Below, piece after piece: positions 1 to 7,836 of a DNA stretch of 34,583 nt (position 1 is the stretch's first letter; the number at the start of each line of letters is the position of its first letter). Under the pieces are notes generated by a model that was not told the DNA's origin, did not search any database, and was given only the letters and a program-made list of their open reading frames with translations. A program made the translations under genes and the position numbers. The stretch spans positions 1-34,583 of the forward strand of contig QFQQ01000067.1 in the NCBI GenBank assembly GCA_003243445.1, read 5' to 3'. Source of the DNA: Citrobacter freundii. Lineage in GTDB: Bacteria > Bacteroidota > Bacteroidia > Chitinophagales > Chitinophagaceae.

Positions 1-12
1 AGCAGGAAAGAC

Positions 13-69
13 AAATCTGCGAAATCCGCGGGAACCTTACGCCATTCATAGATTTGGGTAACGATTAGC
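13..69 (+). repeat. Dispersed repeat, left copy (inverted relative to the copy at 34505-34562)
   Basis: The first 30 bases match the reverse complement of 34533-34562 with two mismatches. After a divergent middle of 9-10 bases, the last 18 bases (ATTTGGGTAACGATTAGC) match exactly. Such similarity between the two ends of a 34.6 kb window is not expected by chance. I infer a genome-wide intergenic repeat, but only two copies can be seen here. Confidence 0.8.
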
Positions 70-177
70 CTGAAGGGGGGAGATTTAGAACAGTCACTAT
101 AATAGGGAAGTCAAATCGTATGGAATCTACATATTCAATACAATTTGACTTCTCTTATTGCAGGCGGTGGCAAGTCT

Positions 178-191
178 TCCGCCGCGGCGGA
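178..191. repeat. Perfect 14-bp GC-rich palindrome
   Basis: TCCGCCGCGGCGGA reads the same on both strands. It sits between two copies of GAGATTTAGA and next to a hairpin, within the repeat-rich left spacer. It has no gene of its own, and its function is unknown. Confidence 0.6.
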
Positions 192-221
192 GAGATTTAG
201 AGGGGGCCATACGCCAGGCGC

Positions 222-254
222 TTAACTAAACGACATTGAATTAAAATTGTGGGT
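222..254 (+). repeat. Dispersed repeat, TTAACTAAACGACATTGAAT family, copy 1
   Basis: The sequence reads TTAACTAAACGACATTGAAT and continues into TTAAAATTGTGGGT. Close relatives occur at 33304-33337 on the same strand and at 33184-33215 inverted, with a shortened palindromic form at 33082-33101. This copy is followed by a GGAAGT-type hairpin and lies about 340 bp upstream of the TonB receptor promoter. Confidence 0.8.
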
Positions 255-591
255 AGGAAGTGCACGATCATGGTTTGTGCAACTTCCCCATGATCAGAAA
301 AGCGCCGTACCTCCTTTTTCCCACTTTTCTACTTTCACCGGAATAAACCCACCTTCCACCGATCTCCCGACCCCATACATCACAATACACTTCCCGCCTT
401 CCCGTATTTGTCTATTTTTGACTTCATTCGTCATCGTCGCTTGCCCGCATATTTTTTATCAGCCCATAGGGGTAATAGCAATGTCCATTGTTATGATAAT
501 GTCACGCTGAACGGCCGGCTATAACGGATCTGACAGGATCGCCAGCCGTATATTTTAACATATTAACCAGCATTGATCATAAGCGCACAAA

Positions 592-599
592 TATCTTTG
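592..599 (+). promoter_or_regulatory. Bacteroidota -7 promoter box of the TonB receptor gene
   Basis: TATCTTTG matches the Bacteroidota -7 consensus TAnnTTTG exactly. It lies 35 bases before the ATG at 635, which predicts a leader of about 30 bases. A weak TTG at 573-575 may be the -33 element. No better box is visible nearby. Confidence 0.6.
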
Positions 600-634
600 C
601 GGCGCAAATAGCATCATGTAACCACAACCCTGTT

Positions 635-2962
635 ATGCAAAAAATCTTATCTGTTGTTTTGCTGTTTTTTTGTGCAGCTTCCGTGCATGCACAAAAATTT
701 ACGATCAGCGGAACAGTGAAATCAAAGGCAAAAGGAGAAACGCTGATCGGCGCAAGTGTACGCGCAGGCAAAGGTGATCAGGTAACAAACGGCACTGTCA
801 GTAATGAATATGGCTTCTATTCCCTCACCCTGGAGAAAGGAACCTATACTGTTGAATTCAGTGCGGTCGGGCTGCAGAACCAGTCGCAGGAGATCACACT
901 CGACAAAGACATTACGCTGAATATCCAACTGGATGATGAAGTCAAAAACCTGGAAGGCGTCATTGTCACCGCACAATCGAAAGGACGAAGCATCAGCAGT
1001 CCGCAAATGGGTATAGAAAGAGTATCCACCAAAGAGATCAGGAATATTCCTGTATTGTTTGGCGAACGGGATATTCTCAAGACAATCCAGTTATTACCCG
1101 GTATCAAATCTGCGGGGGATGGCAACAGCGGGTTCTTTGTCCGTGGCGGAGCCGGTGACCAGAACCTGATCCTGCTGGATGAAGCGCCGGTATACAATGC
1201 CTCTCACCTCCTCGGTTTCTTCTCCACATTCAACTCAGATGCGATCAAAGACATTACCGTGTATAAAGGCGGTATGCCGGCGCAATATGGCGGCAGGCTG
1301 TCTTCCGTTCTTGATATAAAGATGAATGATGGCAATAACCAGGATTATAACGTGAGTGGCGGTCTCGGCCTGATCTCTGCAAAACTCAATGTGGAAGGAC
1401 CGATACAGAAAGATAAATCATCATTCCTTGTTACCGGCAGAAGAACATACGTGGATGCATTCCTTAAGCTCTCGAGCGACTCTGCGGTCAACAGCAACAC
1501 GCTTTATTTCTATGATCTGAATGCAAAGCTGAACTATCAGCTTGGTGAAAAAGACCGCTTATATCTTTCGGGGTATTTTGGAAAAGATGTATTGGGTGTA
1601 GGCGAAACTTTTGGCATTGACTGGGGAAATACAACAGCCACTCTTCGCTGGAATCATATTTATAATAGTAAGTTATTCTCCAACACATCCGCGATCTTCA
1701 GCAATTACAATTACAAGATCTCCATCAACAGTGGCGGCGATGATTTTGATATCCTGTCAAAGATCCAGGACTGGAACCTGAAACAGGAGTTTCAATGGTA
1801 TGCAGGTTCGCGCCATAATATTCGATTCGGACTTAACAGCATCTATCATACTATCACTCCCGGCGAGATCAAGGCGTATCAATCACAAAGCGTAAACGAT
1901 GCAGCACTTCAGAAAAGATTTTCATGGGAAAACGCAGCCTTTATCAGCGATACATGGAAGGCCTCCGAGAAAGTAAACCTGACCTATGGTCTTCGCGCCT
2001 CTACATTCAGCATCCTGGGCAAAGGCGATTTTTATAACATCGATGCTGATGGGAAAGTGATCGATACATTAAGCTACGGCAGAGGTGAGTTTGTAAAGAC
2101 GTACGCGAATCTCGAACCGAGAGTTGCGGCGAGCTATAGCTTCAATACGCAAACATCGTTAAAGGCATCCTATGTGCGGAACGTACAGAATATGCACCTT
2201 GTATCGAATTCCACCTCATCCAACCCGACTGATAAATGGATCGCCAATACCAACCTGATCAAACCTGAAGTGGCCGATCAGGTCTCCCTCGGCTATTATC
2301 GCAACCTGTTCGGTAACAGCTTTGAACTTAGTGTTGAAACATATTATAAGTGGATGCAAAACCAGATCGATTACCGCGATGGTGCAAACATCTTTGCCAA
2401 CAGTGACGCGATCGAATCTGAGTTGTTATTTGGTAAAGGCCGCGCATACGGCATCGAATTCCACCTGAAGAAAAAAGCCGGCAAATTCACCGGGTGGGTG
2501 AGCTATACACTTTCAAAAACCGAAAGAAAGATCAATGGGATCAATAATGATCAATGGTATAATGCCCGGCAGGACCGCACGCATGACATCTCACTGGTCG
2601 GTTCTTATCAGCTCAACCGGAAATGGACGTTTTCCGCAGCCTGGGTTTATTATACAGGAGATGCGGTTACATTTCCCGCCGGAAAGTACAGCATCGACGG
2701 AAGCACGGTTTATTATTATACACAAAGAAATGGCTACAGAATGCCGGATTATCACCGCCTCGATCTGGGTGCCACCTGCATCCTGAAACAGAAAAAACGC
2801 TGGTCATCTGAACTCAGCTTCAGCCTTTATAATGCGTACGGACATGAAAATGCATACACGATCAACTTCAGGGACAATGCAGATGACCCGAACAAAACCG
2901 AAGCGGTACAATACGCGCTTTTCAAATTCATTCCGTCTGTTTCCTACAACTTTAAATTCTGA
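635..2962 (+). CDS. TonB-dependent outer-membrane receptor with carboxypeptidase-regulatory-like N-terminal domain
   Basis: This 775-residue protein is a probable outer-membrane transporter energised by TonB. Residues 1-19 form a signal peptide ending in SVHAQ. Residues 22-105 form a CarboxypepD_reg-like β-sandwich (FTISGTVKSK..LIGASV). The plug follows at about 115-225, including GFFVRGGAGDQNLILLDEAP and the YGGRLSSVLDI segment typical of this Bacteroidota subfamily. The rest is a 22-strand-type barrel ending in an aromatic residue (SVSYNFKF). It is shorter than SusC proteins and lacks a SusD partner. Instead a DUF4249 lipoprotein gene follows after 7 bp, a pairing common in the phylum. The substrate cannot be read from sequence; siderophore or metal complexes are the usual guesses for this class. 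The start is supported by the signal peptide and the promoter at 592-599. Confidence 0.93.
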   Translation: MQKILSVVLLFFCAASVHAQKFTISGTVKSKAKGETLIGASVRAGKGDQVTNGTVSNEYGFYSLTLEKGTYTVEFSAVGLQNQSQEITLDKDITLNIQLDDEVKNLEGVIVTAQSKGRSISSPQMGIERVSTKEIRNIPVLFGERDILKTIQLLPGIKSAGDGNSGFFVRGGAGDQNLILLDEAPVYNASHLLGFFSTFNSDAIKDITVYKGGMPAQYGGRLSSVLDIKMNDGNNQDYNVSGGLGLISAKLNVEGPIQKDKSSFLVTGRRTYVDAFLKLSSDSAVNSNTLYFYDLNAKLNYQLGEKDRLYLSGYFGKDVLGVGETFGIDWGNTTATLRWNHIYNSKLFSNTSAIFSNYNYKISINSGGDDFDILSKIQDWNLKQEFQWYAGSRHNIRFGLNSIYHTITPGEIKAYQSQSVNDAALQKRFSWENAAFISDTWKASEKVNLTYGLRASTFSILGKGDFYNIDADGKVIDTLSYGRGEFVKTYANLEPRVAASYSFNTQTSLKASYVRNVQNMHLVSNSTSSNPTDKWIANTNLIKPEVADQVSLGYYRNLFGNSFELSVETYYKWMQNQIDYRDGANIFANSDAIESELLFGKGRAYGIEFHLKKKAGKFTGWVSYTLSKTERKINGINNDQWYNARQDRTHDISLVGSYQLNRKWTFSAAWVYYTGDAVTFPAGKYSIDGSTVYYYTQRNGYRMPDYHRLDLGATCILKQKKRWSSELSFSLYNAYGHENAYTINFRDNADDPNKTEAVQYALFKFIPSVSYNFKF

Positions 2963-2969
2963 TCTGACC

Positions 2970-3800
2970 ATGACAAACAATCAATCAATATATCAAACAT
3001 CATTACGTGCGATCGCTCTGCTATCAGCCACATTAATGCTGAGCTCCTGCGAAAAAGTGATCGATCTGAACCTGAATGAAGCGGAAAAAAGATATGTGGT
3101 GGAAGGTGTGATCACCGATCAGACAGACGCCCGCGTTACGATAAGCCAGACGAAGAATTTTAATGATGATAACAGTCTGTCAACTGTCAGCAATGCCACT
3201 GTTGAATTGAGCGAAGCCGGTGGCACCATCACAACACTTACAGAATCATCACCCGGGATCTACACTGCGCCGGGGATGAAAGGCGTAAGTGGCAAAACTT
3301 ACCTGCTTACCGTGAAGATCGGCGGACAAACATTTACAGCGCAATCCACCATGCCGCAGAAAGTGAATTTCGATACATTATATGTAACGGATGAATTTCT
3401 ATTCGGAGAGAACCGAAGAACTGCAAACACAGAATACCAGGACCCGCCGGGCCGTGGACAGTATTACCGGTTTGTTCAATATATCAACGGAAAAAAAGAG
3501 CCAACGATCTTTTATCAGGATGACGAGTACACTGATGGAAACTATGTGAACAACAAGTTATTTTACTTTCCGGAAGATGACGACAATGAAGATCAGAAGA
3601 TCAAGACCGGTGATGAGCTCCGCATTGACATGTTCTGTATTGACGCAAACGTTTACAAATACTGGTTCAGTCTTGATCGCAGCGCGACTGGTGAAAGCGG
3701 TCAGGCAACGCCTTCCAACCCGGTTTCAAATCTCAAAGGTGGTGCACTTGGTTATTTCAGCGCGCAGACAACGCAAACCAGGACGATGATCGTTAATTGA
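2970..3800 (+). CDS. DUF4249 family outer-membrane lipoprotein
   Basis: The protein has 276 residues counted from the ATG at 2970. An upstream in-frame ATG at 2832 lies inside the receptor gene and would bury the signal peptide, so I reject it. Residues 1-26 form a lipoprotein signal, with lipobox LSSC and Cys27 as the lipidated residue, followed by EKVIDLNLNEAEKRYVVEG, the usual DUF4249 opening. A β-rich domain follows (VTISQTKNF, ATVELSEAGG). The C-terminus, SNPVSNLKGGALGYFSAQT, is the family signature. It lies 7 bp after the TonB receptor gene and is almost certainly co-transcribed. DUF4249 proteins are thought to be surface or periplasmic accessories of such receptors; their biochemical role is not established. 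Confidence 0.88.
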   Translation: MTNNQSIYQTSLRAIALLSATLMLSSCEKVIDLNLNEAEKRYVVEGVITDQTDARVTISQTKNFNDDNSLSTVSNATVELSEAGGTITTLTESSPGIYTAPGMKGVSGKTYLLTVKIGGQTFTAQSTMPQKVNFDTLYVTDEFLFGENRRTANTEYQDPPGRGQYYRFVQYINGKKEPTIFYQDDEYTDGNYVNNKLFYFPEDDDNEDQKIKTGDELRIDMFCIDANVYKYWFSLDRSATGESGQATPSNPVSNLKGGALGYFSAQTTQTRTMIVN

Positions 3801-4110
3801 GCGATCCTGAAATTTGTCTTACCCCGTATTGCCCAAAGTACTCAGGCAATAGTACAAGCGGTGTAGTGACTTTCCTAAAATAAGCGGTCCCTGCATTGCT
3901 GCACGGACCGCTTACTGATTTATGTTGAAGGGATTCCAAACAGGCCTGATCCCGGGCTCCCAGTTCCCTATCCTAAAAGCCAGTGTAAGGACGGCCTGAT
4001 ACCATTTATTCAAACCGGATGCCACTATAGTTCAAAGCTGTTTTAAATTTTTCAGACAAGAATTATGTTGGCGTAATTCCTCATATTATTAAAACTGCGG
4101 CAAAAAATGC
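3801..4110. other. Spacer between two convergent genes
   Basis: This 310-base region lies between the DUF4249 stop and the stop of the minus-strand STAS gene. Apart from the stem-loop at 3881-3914 I see no repeat, RNA gene or open frame worth calling. Confidence 0.6.
3881..3914 (+). terminator. Stem-loop terminator after the receptor/DUF4249 operon
   Basis: TAAGCGGTCC (3881-3890) pairs perfectly with GGACCGCTTA (3905-3914) around a 14-base loop. It lies 80 bases after the DUF4249 stop. There is no strong U-tract, so termination is inferred from position and stem strength. Confidence 0.55.
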
Positions 4111-4476
4111 TTATGCCGATGCGACCCAGTTGATCGCTTCATTCAATTGATCCGGTTTGAATCCTTTGAATTCTCCCGGAACCACTATGCTAAAAAGATC
4201 GGTGAACTTCTTAACTCCATCGGAATCGGTGATGATTGCCGCGCGGCGCCATTTTGTTATCTTCTTTAGTCCCATCAATGCATCTTTCCACCATGCGCCG
4301 GCAGTGAAGTTCTTTAGTGGCGTATCGATCACCATCAGATAGTTAAGTTCACCGGTTTTTTCCACCACATCATTTACCACGGGAATCACCACTTTATCAA
4401 AATCATCTTTTGTTACTTCTCCGCTGGCGCGGAATGCGGCTATCGAAGACGGAGCTTCTTTTAATCTCTGTATCAT
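4111..4476 (-). CDS. SpoIIAA-like STAS domain protein
   Basis: This is a single-domain protein of 121 residues. It resembles the SpoIIAA-like (STAS/SEC14-type) family: an N-terminal β-strand pair (IAAFRASGEVTKDDFDKVVIP), a conserved central LNYLMVIDTPLKNFTAGAWWKDAL, then KKITKWRRAAIITDSDGVKKF and a C-terminal INWVASA helix. It is soluble, with no signal peptide. Members are small proteins often linked to stress or membrane association, and their molecular role is largely unknown. The start ATG lies 30 bp after the stop of the small charged gene upstream, so the two may form an operon. Confidence 0.85.
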   Translation of the reverse strand: MIQRLKEAPSSIAAFRASGEVTKDDFDKVVIPVVNDVVEKTGELNYLMVIDTPLKNFTAGAWWKDALMGLKKITKWRRAAIITDSDGVKKFTDLFSIVVPGEFKGFKPDQLNEAINWVASA

Positions 4477-4506
4477 ACGAACTGTTTGAATTAGCTATAG
4501 GGAATA

Positions 4507-4776
4507 TCAGTCTTCTTTGTTCCTGTTCTTATTATCAATTCCACTACCCTGCCCCTGCCCTTCATTAAAGCCTTTTGTGCCGGCGCTGTCTTCATACCCA
4601 TTATCACCCATCTCATCACTTTTCTCTTTTTCAACCCTTTTGTTGATCTCTTTCTCTGTTTCTTTTTTCTCTTCTGCCTGCCGCCCATATCCCGTGCCGG
4701 TCATGGTGCCGCCGTATTCATCTTTCTTGCCCTCATACTCGTTCTTGTCTGCCGGAAATTTCTTTTGCGTTGACAT
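4507..4776 (-). CDS. Small, highly charged hypothetical protein
   Basis: The protein has 89 residues from the preferred ATG at 4776 (MSTQKKFPADKNEYEG). An upstream in-frame ATG at 4824 would add 16 Asn/Pro-rich residues and lies at the edge of a repeat. The composition is extreme: Lys, Glu, Gly, Asp and Asn dominate, with almost no hydrophobic residues, so it should be intrinsically disordered. The segment EKKETEKEINKRVEKEK may form a short helix. It shows no similarity I recognise. It precedes the STAS gene in the same direction. Hydrophilic proteins of this kind are often stress-linked, but that is only an analogy. Confidence 0.6.
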   Translation of the reverse strand: MSTQKKFPADKNEYEGKKDEYGGTMTGTGYGRQAEEKKETEKEINKRVEKEKSDEMGDNGYEDSAGTKGFNEGQGQGSGIDNKNRNKED

Positions 4777-4848
4777 AGGTTTGTTTTTTTGATTGAAGGG
4801 GTTTGGGGAATTGGTATCAAACATGATGCCCGGGAGGGAGCGATGATC

Positions 4849-4986
4849 GATGTTCGATGATCGATCGTCGATGGTCGCCTTTGGTCAGCGGTTTTATAAT
4901 AAAAAGAGACCTCCCAATAACGGGGGTCTCTTTAATAATGTCAGTCCGGATTAAAGCCGATCATCGACGATCGATCATCGAACATC
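4849..4986. repeat. 29-bp inverted repeat (CGATGATCGA word) enclosing a terminator
   Basis: The left arm (4849-4877) and the right arm (4958-4986) are reverse complements with one mismatch in 29. Both are built from overlapping TCGATGATCGA words, which continue raggedly outside the arms (from 4841, to about 4994). The 80-bp loop carries a conventional hairpin terminator. The same word and layout recur at 10738-10873. It lies downstream of the histidine kinase operon. Confidence 0.85.
4903..4933 (-). terminator. Hairpin terminator of the response regulator/kinase operon
   Basis: AAAGAGACCTCC (4903-4914) pairs with GGGGGTCTCTTT (4922-4933), a 12-bp stem with one G-U pair. A-rich flanks give U-tracts on either strand. 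It lies about 110 bp past the histidine kinase stop in the direction of transcription, nested in the CGATGATCGA inverted repeat. Confidence 0.7.
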
Positions 4987-5040
4987 GAACATCAAACAAC
5001 GAGCATAACCTGTCTAACTAAATGACAGCTACCCCCTCAC

Positions 5041-6102
5041 TCACTCCTTCGGCAGCTCAATCGAAAAGGTGCTGCCGGTTTTTTCATCAGAGGTGAACCA
5101 GATCTTCCCGTCGAGGAGTTCTACCAGTGTTTTTACAATTGAGAGGCCGAGGCCTGTGGAAAACTCGTTTTTTAAACCCTCACGGCGTGCGGCGGTGCGC
5201 TTGTCGAAGAGAGGTGGCTGAAGGTCTGCGGGGATGCCGATCCCGTTATCGCGCACATGTATACGGAAGGTATCAGGTGTTTCTTCCACAATAATGTCGA
5301 TCTCGCCGTTCTCACGGGTGAATTTGATGGCGTTGGACACCAGGTTGTGGATGATCTGAAAAAACTTCACACTGTCCGTGGTGATATTCAGGTTCTGCAG
5401 ATCGGTGATCAGACGGAACCGTTTGTCTTTGTTTGTTTCGATCAGTTTGTCCACCGTCACAATGATCCGTTCGAGCACATCAAAACGCGTTTTCTTTACA
5501 TAGATGCGTTCTGATTCAAGATGTTCTTCCTTCAGAAAATCGTTGATGATATCGAGGCACTGTTGTGTATTATCCTGGATAAAGCGCAGTTGCTTTTGTA
5601 TATCAGCGGCATCTTCGCCGGTATATGTTTCCTGCATCCAGCGGAGAAGATTTTTGGTAAGGTGAAGCGGGCCTGAAAGATTATGCGTCATCATGTCGAG
5701 CATGGTATCTTTTTTTGCTCCGTAGTTGACGATATAGTCTTCGTGTTGTTTATTCCGGGTGATATCTTTCAGAAACCCGGTGACGATGCCGGTTTCATCT
5801 GCGCGATAGGCATTCAGACAAAGATGGCGGACGGATCTGTCGGGAAAACCAAGGCGGAACTCAACCTCTATCGATTGGTCTTTCTGCAATTGCCGGTAGC
5901 AATGCAACAGATAGCCGCTGTCCTCTGCATGCAGGAAGGGAACGATAAGGCGGGAATCGTTCATCAGGTCATGGGCCGGAATACCGAAAATATCAGCGAA
6001 AGGCTGATTAAGATAAATGAATGATTCTTTTCTTGAGTCGAGTATGAAAACGCCTTCCCTTGATAATTCGCCGATTTGGGGAATGGTGTAATGAGCCATC
6101 AT
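5041..6102 (-). CDS. Soluble PAS-domain sensor histidine kinase
   Basis: The protein has 353 residues and no signal peptide or membrane segment, so it is cytoplasmic. A PAS domain spans about 8-120 (GVFILDSRKESFIYLNQPFADIFG). The dimerisation and phospho-transfer helix holds His140 in MLDMMTHNLSGPLHLTKNLL. The ATP-binding domain shows the N box (IIHNLVSNAIKFT), G1 (VRDNGIGIP), an F box (PPLFDK) and G2 (STGLGLSIVKTLVELLDG). All key residues are present, so it should autophosphorylate. The gene begins 3 bp after the response regulator stop, and the two form an operon with the regulator first. The signal is unknown. A second Met directly follows the first, so the start is certain to within one codon. 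Confidence 0.92.
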   Translation of the reverse strand: MMAHYTIPQIGELSREGVFILDSRKESFIYLNQPFADIFGIPAHDLMNDSRLIVPFLHAEDSGYLLHCYRQLQKDQSIEVEFRLGFPDRSVRHLCLNAYRADETGIVTGFLKDITRNKQHEDYIVNYGAKKDTMLDMMTHNLSGPLHLTKNLLRWMQETYTGEDAADIQKQLRFIQDNTQQCLDIINDFLKEEHLESERIYVKKTRFDVLERIIVTVDKLIETNKDKRFRLITDLQNLNITTDSVKFFQIIHNLVSNAIKFTRENGEIDIIVEETPDTFRIHVRDNGIGIPADLQPPLFDKRTAARREGLKNEFSTGLGLSIVKTLVELLDGKIWFTSDEKTGSTFSIELPKE

Positions 6103-6105
6103 GCC

Positions 6106-6783
6106 TTAACGCTTTAAAAAACCCCTGGCGGAAGCGAACGCGATCAATTCTGCCGTATTCTTGACCTTGGCTTTTTCAATCATGTTCTTGCGGTGCGATT
6201 CAACTGTCTTCTCTGTAATGAAAAGCTGCTGTGCAATATTCTTTGTAGAAAAGCCCTTGCCAAGCAGGTCCAGCACATCCTTCTCACGTTGGGAAAAGAA
6301 ATCTTTTTCACCACGCAATGTGTCCACAATGCCTTCCAGGAATTCGTTGATGTTTTTAAGTTTCTTGGAGGTTTCCTTACAAATATACTTTTTCCCTGCG
6401 TGTACTGATTTAATCGCTTCGATTAATTCTTCATAGCCAGCTTTTTTGGAGACAAAACCTGTTGCGCCGGCATTCATGATCCGGGCAACCCTGTCGGCAT
6501 CATAATAAACGGAGTGGGCTACGATTTTAATGGAAGGATAATGCTGATGAACATATTCACAAATGCTGAACCCATCTAGCGGAGACTGGTCCTCCATTCC
6601 GTCCAGGTAAATATCAAGCAACAATACATCGACGCTTGTTTCCGGCAGCTTTTCGATCAGTTCCTCCCCCTTTCTCGCTTCGCCCACCACTACGATCCCG
6701 GGATCCTGTGATAGGAGAAATTTGATACCGTCGCGCATGATCTTATAGTCCTCAAGATGAAATACCTTAATCCTGTCGTCCAT
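6106..6783 (-). CDS. NarL/FixJ-family response regulator
   Basis: The protein has 225 residues. The receiver (1-125) has the acidic pair Glu11/Asp12, phospho-acceptor Asp57 in VDVLLLDIYLDGM, and the conserved Lys in GFVSKKAGY (113/114). A LuxR-type helix-turn-helix spans about 160-215: FSQREKDVLDLLGKGFSTKNIAQQ, then ITEKTVESHRKNM. It is most likely a DNA-binding partner of the kinase encoded 3 bp downstream. The receiver carries a small insertion (GMEDQSPLDGF) after Asp57, a feature of one branch of Bacteroidota regulators. A perfect dyad about 70 bp upstream of its start could be an autoregulatory operator. Confidence 0.93.
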   Translation of the reverse strand: MDDRIKVFHLEDYKIMRDGIKFLLSQDPGIVVVGEARKGEELIEKLPETSVDVLLLDIYLDGMEDQSPLDGFSICEYVHQHYPSIKIVAHSVYYDADRVARIMNAGATGFVSKKAGYEELIEAIKSVHAGKKYICKETSKKLKNINEFLEGIVDTLRGEKDFFSQREKDVLDLLGKGFSTKNIAQQLFITEKTVESHRKNMIEKAKVKNTAELIAFASARGFLKR

Positions 6784-6852
6784 TATATGTAAATTGTTTA
6801 TCCGCGATAAAAATAGTGATAGCCATATGCTTTAAAAAATACCTGACAGAAA

Positions 6853-6870
6853 ATCAGGGATTTCCCTGAT
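6853..6870. promoter_or_regulatory. Perfect dyad upstream of the response regulator gene
   Basis: ATCAGGGATTTCCCTGAT is an 8+2+8 perfect inverted repeat centred about 78 bp before the response regulator ATG. NarL-type regulators bind dyads of this size as dimers, so an autoregulatory operator is plausible. It could instead be a hairpin. It is not followed by a U-tract. Confidence 0.4.
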
Positions 6871-7228
6871 ATAATCAATCCCAAACCGCTCCTGACACTG
6901 ATAAGGAGGCGGATAATTCGTCAAACCACTATCAGAAACTTCAGAGAATGTCGTAACTATCGAAACCAGCAAGCAGTTTGCAATCCCGCAATAATGCCCT
7001 TAACAGATCAGCCGGCTCAGAAAAATGAGCCAGGCAATCAGTTAACCCAACTTGCTGGTTATAATCCCAGGCAGTTCGCTGGCCGATGACCTATTTCCTC
7101 CCTTTTGGCAGAAGGTCCTTCATCTTGTCGACCATTTCATTGCTCTATTTCCGTTTGGTTAACCTCGTCATGTATTGGCATTTTTACATATTAACTGAAG
7201 ACAAGATTGCTTTCTTCAGACTTCTTTC

Positions 7229-7279
7229 CCGTCTTCCCGCCTTACCGGTAAAAATTAAACCGGTAAGGCGGGAAGACGG
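7229..7279. repeat. Perfect 21-bp inverted repeat with a 9-base A-rich loop
   Basis: The left arm (7229-7249) contains CGTCTTCCCGCCTTACCGGT, and the right arm (7259-7279) is its exact complement. The loop is AAAAATTAA. No gene ends nearby on either strand, so a terminator role is not obvious. The core TCTTCC(C/T)GCCTTACCGG recurs at 9126-9142, which suggests a dispersed repeat. Confidence 0.85.
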
Positions 7280-7821
7280 TAAGAACGAACAAAGTAGCAG
7301 CTCACTAACTCAACTTGCAGCAGATTGATTGATATTCCAAAGAAGTCATGGTAAGCATGGCCCTTTTGTTCAATACTCAACAGAACACCGGAATACAGAG
7401 CTGGTCGTTTTCAGCTACTTTCCGAAGCAGTAATGATTTTGGAGGTTAAGCTACCCATGAATATGAGTCAACGTTCCGTGTTTACGAAGATTTCCATCAA
7501 CAGATTTAAATAACGTGGGTTAAGAACTCCATAAACATTTCAGCGATATACACTGACGTTTAACCAATCCCGGTGGTCCGGGTGATATTATGAAGAAGTG
7601 ACCTCAAGGCAGTTAGACAATGCTGCCGGACAACCCGTTGCCCCTTGAGCAAACACGGGGCCAGAGATTGTGGTAAGCATGATAAAAAGAGGCCGAAAAT
7701 GGTCAATCAGTCTTTAGCAACAGGACATGTATACTGCTCCTGATCGATATCAAACAATCGTTGCTGCCTGTTAGTTGTTCCTTTGACGCAGCAGCGCAGT
7801 TCAGCATACTAATTTTTTTAG

Positions 7822-7829
7822 TATCTTCG
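7822..7829 (+). promoter_or_regulatory. Probable -7 box of the RmuC-like gene
   Basis: TATCTTCG fits TAnnTTTG with one mismatch. It ends only 7 bases before the ATG at 7837, so the transcript would be nearly leaderless. Confidence 0.45.
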
Positions 7830-7836
7830 GGATGTC

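Larger units (their letters stand above)
1..634. other. Repeat-rich spacer, no supported gene
   Basis: I see no credible coding region. An 87-codon open frame at 247-510 has no start-site support and an unprotein-like composition. The stretch holds a dispersed repeat (13-69), a hairpin (107-116 with 143-152, GAAGTCAAAT and its complement), two direct copies of GAGATTTAGA (80-89 and 192-201), a 14-bp perfect palindrome (178-191, TCCGCCGCGGCGGA), a second dispersed repeat (222-254) and a GGAAGT hairpin (about 255-290). The promoter of the TonB receptor gene lies at its right end. Confidence 0.7.
6784..7836. other. 1.05 kb spacer without a supported gene
   Basis: An 80-codon frame at 7086-7328 runs straight through a perfect inverted repeat and looks unlike protein. 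Contents: the dyad at 6853-6870; a 10-bp inverted repeat AACCAGCAAG (6964-6973) with CTTGCTGGTT (7051-7060); a 21-bp inverted repeat at 7229-7279; and two copies of GGTAAGCATG (about 7351 and 7673). Stops occur in all frames between 7300 and 7830. A decayed gene or an unannotated RNA cannot be excluded. Confidence 0.55.

Noticed and set aside
247..510. 87-codon open frame in the left spacer
   Set aside because: It begins inside a dispersed repeat and hairpin, has no promoter or family resemblance, and has a Pro/Ser/Ile-rich composition unlike neighbouring genes.
844..1197. 117-codon antisense frame inside the TonB receptor gene
   Set aside because: A shadow of a well-supported gene on the other strand, rich in Ser/Arg/Leu as expected for antisense reading.
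2832..2969. Upstream extension of the DUF4249 gene
   Set aside because: It lies inside the receptor gene and would place 46 residues before a clear lipoprotein signal peptide.
7086..7328. 80-codon open frame in the 1 kb spacer
   Set aside because: It reads straight through a perfect 21-bp inverted repeat. The protein shows no domain, and the frame likely exists by chance.
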